A stretch of 64,000 bases of DNA from Porifericola rhodea (lineage in GTDB: Bacteria; Bacteroidota; Bacteroidia; Cytophagales; Cyclobacteriaceae): positions 2,085,501 to 2,149,500 of the forward strand of contig NZ_CP119421.1 of NCBI RefSeq assembly GCF_030506305.1, written 5' to 3'. Below the pieces are notes generated by a model that did not search any database, was not told the origin of the DNA, and saw only the letters and a list, made by a program, of their open reading frames with translations. Shown here in pieces: positions 43,641 through 51,344 of this stretch (position 1 is the first letter of the stretch; the number at the start of each line of letters is the position of its first letter). The translations under genes and the position numbers were made by a program.

Positions 43641-43658
43641 AGTAACACTAAAACAAAT

Positions 43659-43976
43659 ATGCTAACATCCATCCTATTACAGGCCACCGACGGACAAGGT
43701 GGCCTTATTGGTAATTTGCTTCTTATTGGAGGTATTGCCTTAATTTTTTACTTTTTTATGATCCGTCCGCAACAAAAGCGGCAGAAAGATCAACGTAGTT
43801 TTATTGATTCTGTGAAGAAAGGAGACATGGTAGTGACCGTGGGAGGCGTGCATGGAAAAGTAGTGGCAGTGGAAGATGATACTTTTATCCTTGAGGTAGA
43901 CCGTGGTGCTAAAATTAAGTTTGAAAAAAGCTCAATCTCACTAGAATCTAGCAAGAAGTACGTAACAAAATCCTGA
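43659..43976 (+). CDS. yajC: Preprotein translocase subunit YajC
   Basis: Encodes 105 residues. A single membrane helix (NLLLIGGIALIFYFFMI) is followed by the YajC signature RPQQKRQKDQRSFIDSVKKG, then GDMVVTVGGVHGKVVAVEDD. YajC associates with SecDF in the inner membrane. Located in the conserved block between DUF1573 and ybbR; ybbR begins 5 bp after its stop. Confidence 0.95.
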   Translation: MLTSILLQATDGQGGLIGNLLLIGGIALIFYFFMIRPQQKRQKDQRSFIDSVKKGDMVVTVGGVHGKVVAVEDDTFILEVDRGAKIKFEKSSISLESSKKYVTKS

Positions 43977-43980
43977 TCTC

Positions 43981-44970
43981 TTGCGCCAGGGCAGAATAGA
44001 TATAAAAGAAAAGCTGCATCAGTTTGTGCGGTTTTTCCCCTCTAATAAAGAAAAACTGAAGGTAGTAATGCTCTGCATGTTAGCAGCTACTACCTTTTGG
44101 TTTTTTAGTGCCCTAAATAAATCAGACTATACTACCCGTTTACAATACCCCCTCAACTTCGTTTATAACCAGGATAGCACTTATCTGTTAAGCTCGCTGC
44201 CAGAGAACATCAACATAGAAGTAAGTGGTGGAGGGTGGAACCTCCTTCGTAAAACACTTCTCTTTGATACCCCTCCTATTGATATTGAACTGAATGATCC
44301 CGTAAACACAAAATATATTACGGGCGAATCTCTTTCAGAAGAACTTAGCGAACAATTGGGTGACGTAAGGCTTACTACGGTCATCACGGATACGCTATAT
44401 ATCAATATAGATGAAGCTGCTGAAAAGGAAGTAGTACTTGCTATAAACCCTTCCTCTATTCCTCTGGGAGACTCTTATCAATTAGTTTCACCAATCAACC
44501 TGTCTTCCAAAACTGCTATAGTAAGAGGGCCTCGCACTGTACTAAGCAGTATGCAGGATACTCTTATGCTCAACTTACCTGACCCAGACAGTGAGATTAA
44601 CACTGATTTTGAGCAAAGTATAGAAGTTTCTTATAACCGTTCAGACCTGGTTAGTATTACGCCAGAAGAAGTTAACGTATGGTTTAGAGTAGCCCCCTTT
44701 GATTTAGTAACACGCACTATAGAGGTAACACCTGTAAACTTCCCGGATGACACCTCATTGCAATTATCTACTAAGCGTGTAAAGGTAACATTTTGGGTGC
44801 AAAATGAGTATAAAGACTTAATTGATGGTTATAACTTTGAAGTAGTAGCAAATTTACGTACCTTGAACGTAGAAGATAGCACACTAACCCCGGTACTTAA
44901 AACATATCCTGATTTCGCTAAAAACATAGCAATCAGTCCCTCTAAGTTGAGAATTGAAAATGTTCAGTAA
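43981..44970 (+). CDS. YbbR-like (CdaR-type) domain protein
   Basis: A TTG start 5 bp after yajC gives 329 residues. One N-terminal membrane helix (VVMLCMLAATTFWFFSALN) anchors a periplasmic chain of YbbR repeats of about 80 residues with pattern PxxIxVxGxxxxL; examples are PENINIEVSGGGWNLLRKTL and LSSKTAIVRGPRTVLSSM. In Firmicutes YbbR/CdaR regulates the diadenylate cyclase CdaA; no cdaA is in the window. The end overlaps coaE by 11 bp. Confidence 0.85.
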   Translation: MRQGRIDIKEKLHQFVRFFPSNKEKLKVVMLCMLAATTFWFFSALNKSDYTTRLQYPLNFVYNQDSTYLLSSLPENINIEVSGGGWNLLRKTLLFDTPPIDIELNDPVNTKYITGESLSEELSEQLGDVRLTTVITDTLYINIDEAAEKEVVLAINPSSIPLGDSYQLVSPINLSSKTAIVRGPRTVLSSMQDTLMLNLPDPDSEINTDFEQSIEVSYNRSDLVSITPEEVNVWFRVAPFDLVTRTIEVTPVNFPDDTSLQLSTKRVKVTFWVQNEYKDLIDGYNFEVVANLRTLNVEDSTLTPVLKTYPDFAKNIAISPSKLRIENVQ

Positions 44971-45571
44971 TTTTTTTTCAGTAGGTATTACTGGAGGTAT
45001 CGGATCAGGTAAAAGTCTGGTCTGTAAAATTTTTTTAGTGTTAGGCGTGCCTGTTTATTCGTCAGATGATCGCGCTAAATGGCTTATTTCACACGATAAT
45101 GTGCTAAAACAGCAAATTATTCAGGAGTTTGGTACAGATGCCTATAATGAGGATGGAAGTGTAAATCGCGCATATCTGGCTAATACTATTTTTAAAGATG
45201 AAAACAAAAGAAAGGTTTTGAACGCATTAGTTCACCCCAGAGTAGGAGAAGACTTCAATAAATGGAGATCTGATATAGGGGGTAGCACTTATGTTTTAAA
45301 GGAGGCTGCTTTACTTTTTGAAACGGGAAGCTATAAAGAATTGGACAAAGTAATAAATGTAAGTGCGCCCGAAACACTTAGATTACAAAGAGTGTTAATG
45401 CGAGATTTACATAGAGATAAACAACAGGTAGAAAGTATTATTCAAAAACAGTGGACAGATAGTCAAAGAGAAGAATTGGCAGACTTCACGATTAAAAATG
45501 ACGAACAACAAATGCTGCTACCTGCTGTACTGAAAATACATGAGCAATTGCTCAAACTTGCAAGCATGTAA
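44960..45571 (+). CDS. coaE: Dephospho-CoA kinase
   Basis: Performs the last step of coenzyme A synthesis. The ATG at 44960 gives 203 residues; a TTG two codons upstream is less likely. The P-loop is VGITGGIGSGKSLV near 8-21, then SSDDRAKWL with the substrate-binding Asp, and the LVHPRV segment (near 90). It overlaps ybbR by 11 bp, showing translational coupling at the end of the nusB-coaE block. Confidence 0.96.
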   Translation: MFSNFFSVGITGGIGSGKSLVCKIFLVLGVPVYSSDDRAKWLISHDNVLKQQIIQEFGTDAYNEDGSVNRAYLANTIFKDENKRKVLNALVHPRVGEDFNKWRSDIGGSTYVLKEAALLFETGSYKELDKVINVSAPETLRLQRVLMRDLHRDKQQVESIIQKQWTDSQREELADFTIKNDEQQMLLPAVLKIHEQLLKLASM

Positions 45572-45644
45572 AACCAAACGTAGCTGCTATTGATATAACT
45601 TTTACATTCTTCATTTAGATTTTTTAACTACTAAATTTTTAGTC

Positions 45645-46187
45645 ATGAGTTTAGATAGGTATAGAAATGAGGTCTGGAAGGAAATCGACCTAGAAACAGA
45701 CCTGCCCCATGCGCTATACGAAGTTTCCAGCCACGGAAGAGTAAAAAGTTATGCCGTCGACAAAGTAAAGGGCCGTATTATGAAAGGCTCTGATGTTAAT
45801 GGGTATCTTTCGGTGATGGTTCGCTTGGGCAAAAAAGTATCACAAACCCACTACATACACCGTTTGGTAGCTATGGCGTTTATTCCACGCCCTAGCGAAG
45901 AACATCGCTACGTAGTCCATCTTGATTATGATAAGAAAAACAATAATCGTCATAATCTAAAATGGATGACTGAGGAGGAGCTAACCAAGCACAATAATAA
46001 GAACCCTGCTATTTTACGTAGCCGTACTACAGGTTATAAGCTTACAGAGTCGGATGTGAGGGTAATCAAAAGATTATTAAAGAGTAACAAGACTCGGTTA
46101 AGCATGATTGCCAAACGCTTTAATATCACACATACTCAACTTAACAGGATCAGATCTGGGGAAAATTGGGGGAATGTAACCATTTAG
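45645..46187 (+). CDS. NUMOD4/HNH endonuclease-type protein
   Basis: Encodes 180 residues. It begins with a NUMOD4 motif (VWKEIDLETDLPHALYEVSS then HGRVKSY), a GRIMKGSDVNGYLSVMVRLG strand pair, and an HNH nuclease: HYIHRLVAMAFIP then VVHLDYDKKNNNRHNLKWMT. A helix-turn-helix-like end (TRLSMIAKRFNITHTQLNRI) may bind DNA. Such modules are typical of phage homing nucleases, but no phage or intron genes are nearby. The HNH centre keeps His and both Asn. Separate from coaE by 73 bp. Confidence 0.87.
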   Translation: MSLDRYRNEVWKEIDLETDLPHALYEVSSHGRVKSYAVDKVKGRIMKGSDVNGYLSVMVRLGKKVSQTHYIHRLVAMAFIPRPSEEHRYVVHLDYDKKNNNRHNLKWMTEEELTKHNNKNPAILRSRTTGYKLTESDVRVIKRLLKSNKTRLSMIAKRFNITHTQLNRIRSGENWGNVTI

Positions 46188-46193
46188 ATAAGG

Positions 46194-46448
46194 CTACAGC
46201 AGGTCTTCTGGTAAAGAGATCTGGTCGGTATAAAACTTCATGCGGGAATGAGAGCTCTCCAGTAGATTGATTTTTTCAATCTTATCATCTTTATGGTTGT
46301 AGAACACTTCTACATAAAAGCCATGAAGAAGGTATAGATTTACCTTATAGTTGTAGTAACGGATGGCTACTACGAATGTACCCTCTCTGTACAAGACCTG
46401 GATCTTGCTTCTCAGCGATAAAGACATAAAGCGAGAGGAGGAGATCAT
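46194..46448 (-). CDS. Small conserved-looking hypothetical protein
   Basis: Encodes 84 residues. The sequence is basic at the start and beta-rich (IQVLYREGTFVVAIRYYNYK, VNLYLLHGFYVEVFYNHKDD) and looks like a single small beta-barrel or sheet domain. No signal peptide and no recognised family. It converges on the HNH gene with a 6-bp gap. Confidence 0.6.
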   Translation of the reverse strand: MISSSRFMSLSLRSKIQVLYREGTFVVAIRYYNYKVNLYLLHGFYVEVFYNHKDDKIEKINLLESSHSRMKFYTDQISLPEDLL

Positions 46449-46528
46449 TCTTTCCCGGATATAAAGCTGTAAGTTAATAATAAGCGCTGCGAGTTGCCAA
46501 CTTCACAAAGGGCAACACAATATAACAA

Positions 46529-46561
46529 AAAAACCGCTTTTAATTAATTAAAAGCGGTTTT
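46529..46561 (-). terminator. Terminator of tRNA-His
   Basis: A perfect palindrome with arms AAAACCGCTTTTAATT and AATTAAAAGCGGTTTT is followed on the minus strand by a T-run. It lies just past the tRNA 3' end. Confidence 0.9.
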
Positions 46562-46563
46562 AG

Positions 46564-46637
46564 GGTGAAAGACGGGACTCGAACCCGCGACCTCTGGTGC
46601 CACAAACCAGCGCTCTAACCAACTGAGCTACAATCAC
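46564..46637 (-). tRNA. tRNA-His (anticodon GTG)
   Basis: The minus strand folds as a tRNA: D arm GCTC/GAGC, anticodon stem CTGGT/ACCAG around loop TTGTGGC, T arm GCGGG/CCCGT with TTCGAGT. The extra 5' G (46638) opposite C73 is the histidine identity mark. Pairs 5-68 and 6-67 of the acceptor stem are both U-U mismatches. CCA is not encoded (the gene is followed by CTA). Confidence 0.93.
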
Positions 46638-46711
46638 CAGATTATGAGGCTACAAAAGTAGAAATACTAAGGCAGATTGCCAAATGCTGACATCCTTTTT
46701 GTAGAAAAATA

Positions 46712-47767
46712 TTAAGGATTCAGACTATATTCTGCACGAATAGGAAAATGATCAGAATATGAGATGTCGCGGTAGATATTAAAGCTAGTTGCTCTGAGCT
46801 GCTTGCTATAAAATTGGTTGTCTATTCTTAAAAAGAATAACTTTCCATTATAGCTAAAACCAAAGCCATGCCCTGCCTCTTCAAAAGCATTAGACAAATG
46901 TTGTTTTAAAGTAAGGTATGTATAGCTGTAAGGTAAGTCGTTAAAATCGCCACAAACAATAACAGGATAGGGGCTTTGTAGGATGTGGTTTACCAGGTTA
47001 TCTACTTGTTTGGCTCTTTCTACAAAGCCAAACCTAAGCTTTTTAGCAATGTTTAGATAGTTTTCTTTAGCCTGTTCAAATTCTCCAATCTTGTTTTCAT
47101 CTATACTCATAGACTGAAGGTGCGTATTGTAAACCCTTATTGTATCCTCTCCGGTATTTACATCGGCGAATATAGCATGTTGATGTTTTGACTCCTCGTT
47201 TAGCACTTCTCCAGAATGAATTATAGGGAAGCGGCTAAAGATTGCCAGGCCAAATTGTGCTCCTATGCGATTAACAAACGCTGGCTTTACTACTACTGCA
47301 TTATTGTTGGCTTGAGCTATTCTGCTAGTAGTATTAAATACCTCTGACTTATTGTCGTTGTAAAACTCCTGAAGACATTTTATATCTGCGTCATTCTTGG
47401 CAATCCAATTGACCATAGATTTACCAGGTGTATTCTTGTTTTGAAGGTATGCATAAGTGTTGAATACTCGGACATTATAATTGAGTACGCTTATATGTGT
47501 GCTATTCACTTCGCTCTTGAGGTCTGGATTATACGAAAAGCTAGATGATATATAAGGTGTACCTACGACTAATAGACATAGGTGCAAAAACAAAAGAGCA
47601 TGAAAGCGGGTGATGAAGTAAAAGAGAAGCCCAAGGTTCATCAGCAATAGTATGGGTATGGCTAACGAAAAAAAACCCGTTATCCAGAAACTAGCAGGCG
47701 AAATATAAGGGCTTATGTAAGCAAGTAAGGTAAGCGTTGCTATTATAAAACTGAAAGCCTTGGTCAA
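46712..47767 (-). CDS. Membrane-anchored endonuclease/exonuclease/phosphatase (EEP) protein
   Basis: Encodes 351 residues from a TTG start, the only start available upstream of the first membrane helix. Two to three N-terminal hydrophobic helices (about 5-85) are followed by an EEP domain with its motifs: SVLNYNVRVF with the metal-binding Asn, KCLQEFYND with Glu, YNTHLQSM, VCGDFNDLP and the final YSDHFPIRAE. The substrate may be nucleic acid, phospholipid or inositol phosphate; sequence alone does not decide. The start is uncertain. Confidence 0.85.
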   Translation of the reverse strand: MTKAFSFIIATLTLLAYISPYISPASFWITGFFSLAIPILLLMNLGLLFYFITRFHALLFLHLCLLVVGTPYISSSFSYNPDLKSEVNSTHISVLNYNVRVFNTYAYLQNKNTPGKSMVNWIAKNDADIKCLQEFYNDNKSEVFNTTSRIAQANNNAVVVKPAFVNRIGAQFGLAIFSRFPIIHSGEVLNEESKHQHAIFADVNTGEDTIRVYNTHLQSMSIDENKIGEFEQAKENYLNIAKKLRFGFVERAKQVDNLVNHILQSPYPVIVCGDFNDLPYSYTYLTLKQHLSNAFEEAGHGFGFSYNGKLFFLRIDNQFYSKQLRATSFNIYRDISYSDHFPIRAEYSLNP

Positions 47768-47870
47768 AATAACTACTCTTTGTGGGTGTTAAATTAGTCG
47801 TCAGCAGGAGCACAATATAAACAATATTATTACGAATAAATTGCTTATGGAGCGATTCTACAGCAAAATA

Positions 47871-49205
47871 TTAACGCTGAAAGTGTAGCCTCATTCCCAA
47901 TTGAGAATCATTTATTTGTCCATTAATGTAGGCATGGTGTCCTGAAATCCAGGTATGCTTCACCTTAGAGGTAAAAGTCTGTCCTTCAAAAGGGGACCAT
48001 CCACATTTAGAAAGAATGTTAGCTGGAGTTACCTGCCAGGGCTCATTTAAGTTAACCAGCACCAGGTCTGCATAATAACCTTCACGTAGATAACCTCTAC
48101 GGTCTACTTCAAATAAGATGGAAGGATTGTGAGCAGCTTTTTCTACTATTTTCTCAAGTGTAATTTTACCCTGATGATACATCTCCAGTAGGGTAACCAG
48201 GCTATGCTGAACCAATGGCCCACCAGAAGGGGCTTTAAAATAAGTTTGTTGTTTCTCTTCTTTGGTATGTGGTGCGTGGTCAGTGGCAATTACATCTATG
48301 CGGCCGTCTAATACAGCTTTTAGTATCCCTTCTTTATCTTCTGCAGTTTTTACAGCGGGGTTCCATTTAATAAAAGTCCCCTTATCAGCATAATTACTGT
48401 CGTCAAACCAAAGGTGATGAATGCAGGCTTCAGAAGTAATTCTTTTTTTGCTCAGTGGGCTGCTATTCTCAAATAGCGTAGTCTCTTTAGCAGTGGAAAT
48501 ATGTAGAATATGTAGACGCGTATTATACTCTTTGGCAAGGCTTACTGCCAGTGAAGAAGATTTGTAGCAGGCGTCGGCACTACGAATAACAGGGTGCATT
48601 GCTATAGGCACATCCTCACCGTATTGCTCTTTAAAGCTCTGCATATTTTCACGAATGGTTTGCTCATCTTCGCAGTGCGTAGCTACTAGCATTTCTGCTT
48701 TTTGAAACACATTACGAAGTGTAGTTTCATTATCGACCAGCATGTTACCAGTAGATGAACCCATAAATACTTTGAGCCCACAAACTTCTTTAGGGTTAGT
48801 TTTAAGCACCTCTTCCAGGTTATGGTTAGATACCCCCATAAAAAAAGAATAGTTTGCTAAAGACTTGGCTGCACCCAGTTGATACTTTTCTTCCAGAAGT
48901 TTTTGTGTTAAGGTATTAGGTACTGTATTGGGCATTTCCATAAAGGAAGTAATACCTCCAGCTACTGCTGCTCTTGATTCTGTATACAATTCTGCTTTAT
49001 GCGTAAGACCAGGCTCACGGAAATGCACCTGGTCGTCAATCAGCCCAGGCAGCAAATATAATCCTTGAGCATCTATGGTTTTGTCAGTAGGAAGAGAGCT
49101 TAAATCTTTATCAATTCTGCTGATAAACTTGTCTTCTATAAGCAGGTCTGCTTGATAGGTTTGACCTTCATTGACAAGGGTGGCGTTGAGTATCTTAGTT
49201 AGCAT
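47871..49205 (-). CDS. pyrC: Dihydroorotase
   Basis: Encodes 444 residues of the class I type. It closes carbamoyl-aspartate to dihydroorotate in pyrimidine synthesis. Motifs: DDQVHFREPGLTHKAEL near 57-73, where the usual HxH reads QxH, ATHCEDEQT, HILHISTAKET, and the ATDHAPHTKEEK catalytic Asp region near 300. A Gln at the first zinc His position is, as I recall, usual among Bacteroidota pyrC proteins. Monocistronic, minus strand. Confidence 0.93.
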   Translation of the reverse strand: MLTKILNATLVNEGQTYQADLLIEDKFISRIDKDLSSLPTDKTIDAQGLYLLPGLIDDQVHFREPGLTHKAELYTESRAAVAGGITSFMEMPNTVPNTLTQKLLEEKYQLGAAKSLANYSFFMGVSNHNLEEVLKTNPKEVCGLKVFMGSSTGNMLVDNETTLRNVFQKAEMLVATHCEDEQTIRENMQSFKEQYGEDVPIAMHPVIRSADACYKSSSLAVSLAKEYNTRLHILHISTAKETTLFENSSPLSKKRITSEACIHHLWFDDSNYADKGTFIKWNPAVKTAEDKEGILKAVLDGRIDVIATDHAPHTKEEKQQTYFKAPSGGPLVQHSLVTLLEMYHQGKITLEKIVEKAAHNPSILFEVDRRGYLREGYYADLVLVNLNEPWQVTPANILSKCGWSPFEGQTFTSKVKHTWISGHHAYINGQINDSQLGMRLHFQR

Positions 49206-49488
49206 AGGCTGCGCAAGTTATCATTTTGGACTGGTATATTACATGAAAGTAAATAGAAAAAAAAGCGTAAAAGTATTATCTGTAATAAGTGAAAAATAGT
49301 GATGCCGCTGTTATTAGAGGTAATAAGACATTATGAAAGAATGCTAAGAATAAATGTTGTCTAAAAATAAAATTATAGTTGTTATTTAGCGTTTTCATTA
49401 CAACAGCAAAATAAAATGTTGTTTGATATTACCATAAAATCTCAGGTAATTATACTTGTCTATTTTAAGCTAAAGTATATAATTTTAG

Positions 49489-49496
49489 TAACTTTG
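49489..49496 (+). promoter_or_regulatory. -7 box directly before the PH-like membrane protein gene
   Basis: TAACTTTG matches TAnnTTTG; its G is 7 nt from the A of ATG 49503, so the transcript should begin at or very near the start codon. No -33 TTTG seen. Confidence 0.55.
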
Positions 49497-49502
49497 CGCG
49501 TA

Positions 49503-50054
49503 ATGGTGAACCTTGATGTTACTTCTAGAGCCACTTATAGCTCTTCACCAAAGGCACACTTTGAAGAGCTACAAAAGGTACGTCAGACCTGGATATGGAT
49601 GATACTGTCTATGGGTTTTGCCGGATTAGTGCTTATGGGTGCTCACCAGATTGTTTTCAAGCAAGCATTTGGCGAGAACTTACTAACCTTCTCTTCCATA
49701 GTATTTGTTGCTATCCTGCTCGCACTGCTTACAGTCTTTGTATACCAGTCTCATCTTATAACCAAGATAGACGATAAAGGAATTCACTATCGTTTTTTTC
49801 CACTTCATCTTCAATACCGTAGCATTCAGTGGAGTGAGATAGAAGAGGTACGAATAAGAGAATACGATGCGCTAAGCGAGTATGGAGGGTGGGGAATAAA
49901 GTTTGGTAGCCACGGCAATGCGTATACCGTTAAAGGTCGCTATGGACTTCAGCTAGAACTTACAAATGATCGCAAGATACTGCTGGGTACACAGCGACCC
50001 ATAGAGTTAGAGCGCTTAATACTACAATTGCTCTATGATTATGAAGTGCACTAA
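49503..50054 (+). CDS. Two-helix membrane protein with PH-like domain
   Basis: The ATG at 49503 gives 183 residues; a frame reaching 49416 would span the promoter. Two membrane helices (WIWMILSMGFAGLVLMGAHQ and IVFVAILLALLTVFVYQ) precede a bacterial-PH-like beta domain: ITKIDDKGIHYRFFPLHLQY, SIQWSEIEEVRIREY, then GLQLELTNDRKILLGTQRP. Common in Bacteroidota; role unknown. It abuts the 3' end of purM (next base). Confidence 0.75.
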   Translation: MVNLDVTSRATYSSSPKAHFEELQKVRQTWIWMILSMGFAGLVLMGAHQIVFKQAFGENLLTFSSIVFVAILLALLTVFVYQSHLITKIDDKGIHYRFFPLHLQYRSIQWSEIEEVRIREYDALSEYGGWGIKFGSHGNAYTVKGRYGLQLELTNDRKILLGTQRPIELERLILQLLYDYEVH

Positions 50055-51230
50055 TTAGTGGTAGACAAATTCTCCATGCGCTCCTTTGATCGTAACCTGC
50101 TTCTGCTCCGATCGCTCGACTCTTCCAATTATTTTGGCTTCTACACCCAGACTTTCAGCAATATCAATAACAAGTTGTGCGTGCTCTTCTGAAAGATATA
50201 CCTCCATACGATGTCCCATATTGAAAACCTTATACATCTCCTGCCAGTCCGTTCCGCTTTCTTCTTGTATAATTGAAAAAAGAGGGGGGGTATCAAATAG
50301 ATTGTCCTTAATTACATGAAGGTCACCAATAAAGTTTAATACTTTGGTTTGCGCCCCTCCACTACAGTGGATAAGACCGTGAATATGCGGGCGTAGTTGA
50401 TCCAGAACTTTTTTCATGACAGGAGCATAAGTACGGGTAGGAGCCAGTACAAGCTTTCCAATATCTATCTGTTCCCCCTCTGTAGTTGTAAAACTCTCTG
50501 TGAGTGCCTTGCTTCCACTATATACCAGTGCGTCGGGTACTTGAGGATCAAAGCTTTCGGGATATTTTTTTGCCAGCAAGTGGTGAAATACGTCGTGTCG
50601 GGCAGATGTAAGTCCATTGCTCCCCATACCGCCATTATAGTTCTCTTCATATTTGGCTTTGCCAAAAGAAGCCAATCCTACTACTAGGTCGCCAGCCTGA
50701 ATATTTTCGTTGGTAATTACCTGATCTCGGCGCATGCGAGTAGTTACCGTGCTGTCCACAATAATAGTCCTTACCAGGTCCCCCACATCGGCTGTTTCAC
50801 CTCCAGTACTAATAATTTCTACTCCATGAGAGCGGAGCATTTCCAGCACCTCTTCAGTACCATTAATGATAGCACTAATCACTTCTCCAGGAATCAGGTT
50901 TTTGTTTCTGCCTATAGTAGAAGATAATAGTATTGTATCCAGAGCTCCTACGCATATCAGATCATCAATATTCATAATGATTGCATCCTGTGCAATACCC
51001 TTCCAGACAGAGAGGTCTCCGGTTTCTTTCCAGTAGAGATATGCTAAGGAAGACTTAGTACCGGCACCATCGGCATGCATGATATTGCAATAGTCCGGAT
51101 CGTTTCCCAAAAGATCTGGAACTACTTTGCAGAATGCATTAGGGAAAATGCCTTTATCCAGATTTTTTATAGCCTGATGTACATCCTCTTTAGATGCAGA
51201 AACACCACGCTGATCGTATCTTTCACTCAT
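50055..51230 (-). CDS. purM: Phosphoribosylformylglycinamidine cyclo-ligase
   Basis: Makes AIR from FGAM with ATP in purine synthesis. The ATG at 51230 gives 391 residues, the length of the long Bacteroidota form; a frame to 51263 would overlap the -7 box. Motifs: MSERYDQRGVSASKEDVHQA, IMHADGAGTKSSLAYL near 58-73, GETADVGDLV and GLASFGKAKYEENYNGGMGS, and CSGGAQTKV. The 3' end meets the convergent membrane protein gene without gap. Confidence 0.94.
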   Translation of the reverse strand: MSERYDQRGVSASKEDVHQAIKNLDKGIFPNAFCKVVPDLLGNDPDYCNIMHADGAGTKSSLAYLYWKETGDLSVWKGIAQDAIIMNIDDLICVGALDTILLSSTIGRNKNLIPGEVISAIINGTEEVLEMLRSHGVEIISTGGETADVGDLVRTIIVDSTVTTRMRRDQVITNENIQAGDLVVGLASFGKAKYEENYNGGMGSNGLTSARHDVFHHLLAKKYPESFDPQVPDALVYSGSKALTESFTTTEGEQIDIGKLVLAPTRTYAPVMKKVLDQLRPHIHGLIHCSGGAQTKVLNFIGDLHVIKDNLFDTPPLFSIIQEESGTDWQEMYKVFNMGHRMEVYLSEEHAQLVIDIAESLGVEAKIIGRVERSEQKQVTIKGAHGEFVYH

Positions 51231-51252
51231 AGGTTTATTATTCGCTAGATTG

Positions 51253-51260
51253 CAAAGGTA
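51253..51260 (-). promoter_or_regulatory. -7 box of purM
   Basis: The minus strand reads TACCTTTG (TAnnTTTG), 23 bp before ATG 51230, which supports that start. Confidence 0.5.
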
Positions 51261-51284
51261 CAAATTGTAGCGTGAGGCTGAAAT

Positions 51285-51321
51285 AAAAAAAGCCTGCTTA
51301 ACGATATCTGATTAAGCAGGC
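51285..51321 (-). terminator. Terminator of the PorE-like gene
   Basis: GCCTGCTTAA/TTAAGCAGGC, a perfect 10-bp stem, is followed on the minus strand by seven T. Confidence 0.92.
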
Positions 51322-51344
51322 AATTATATGAGTTATTTATTTAG

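Noticed and set aside
45645-46187. Group I intron or intein with homing nuclease
   Set aside because: The gene is free-standing and its neighbours coaE and the small minus-strand gene are not interrupted.
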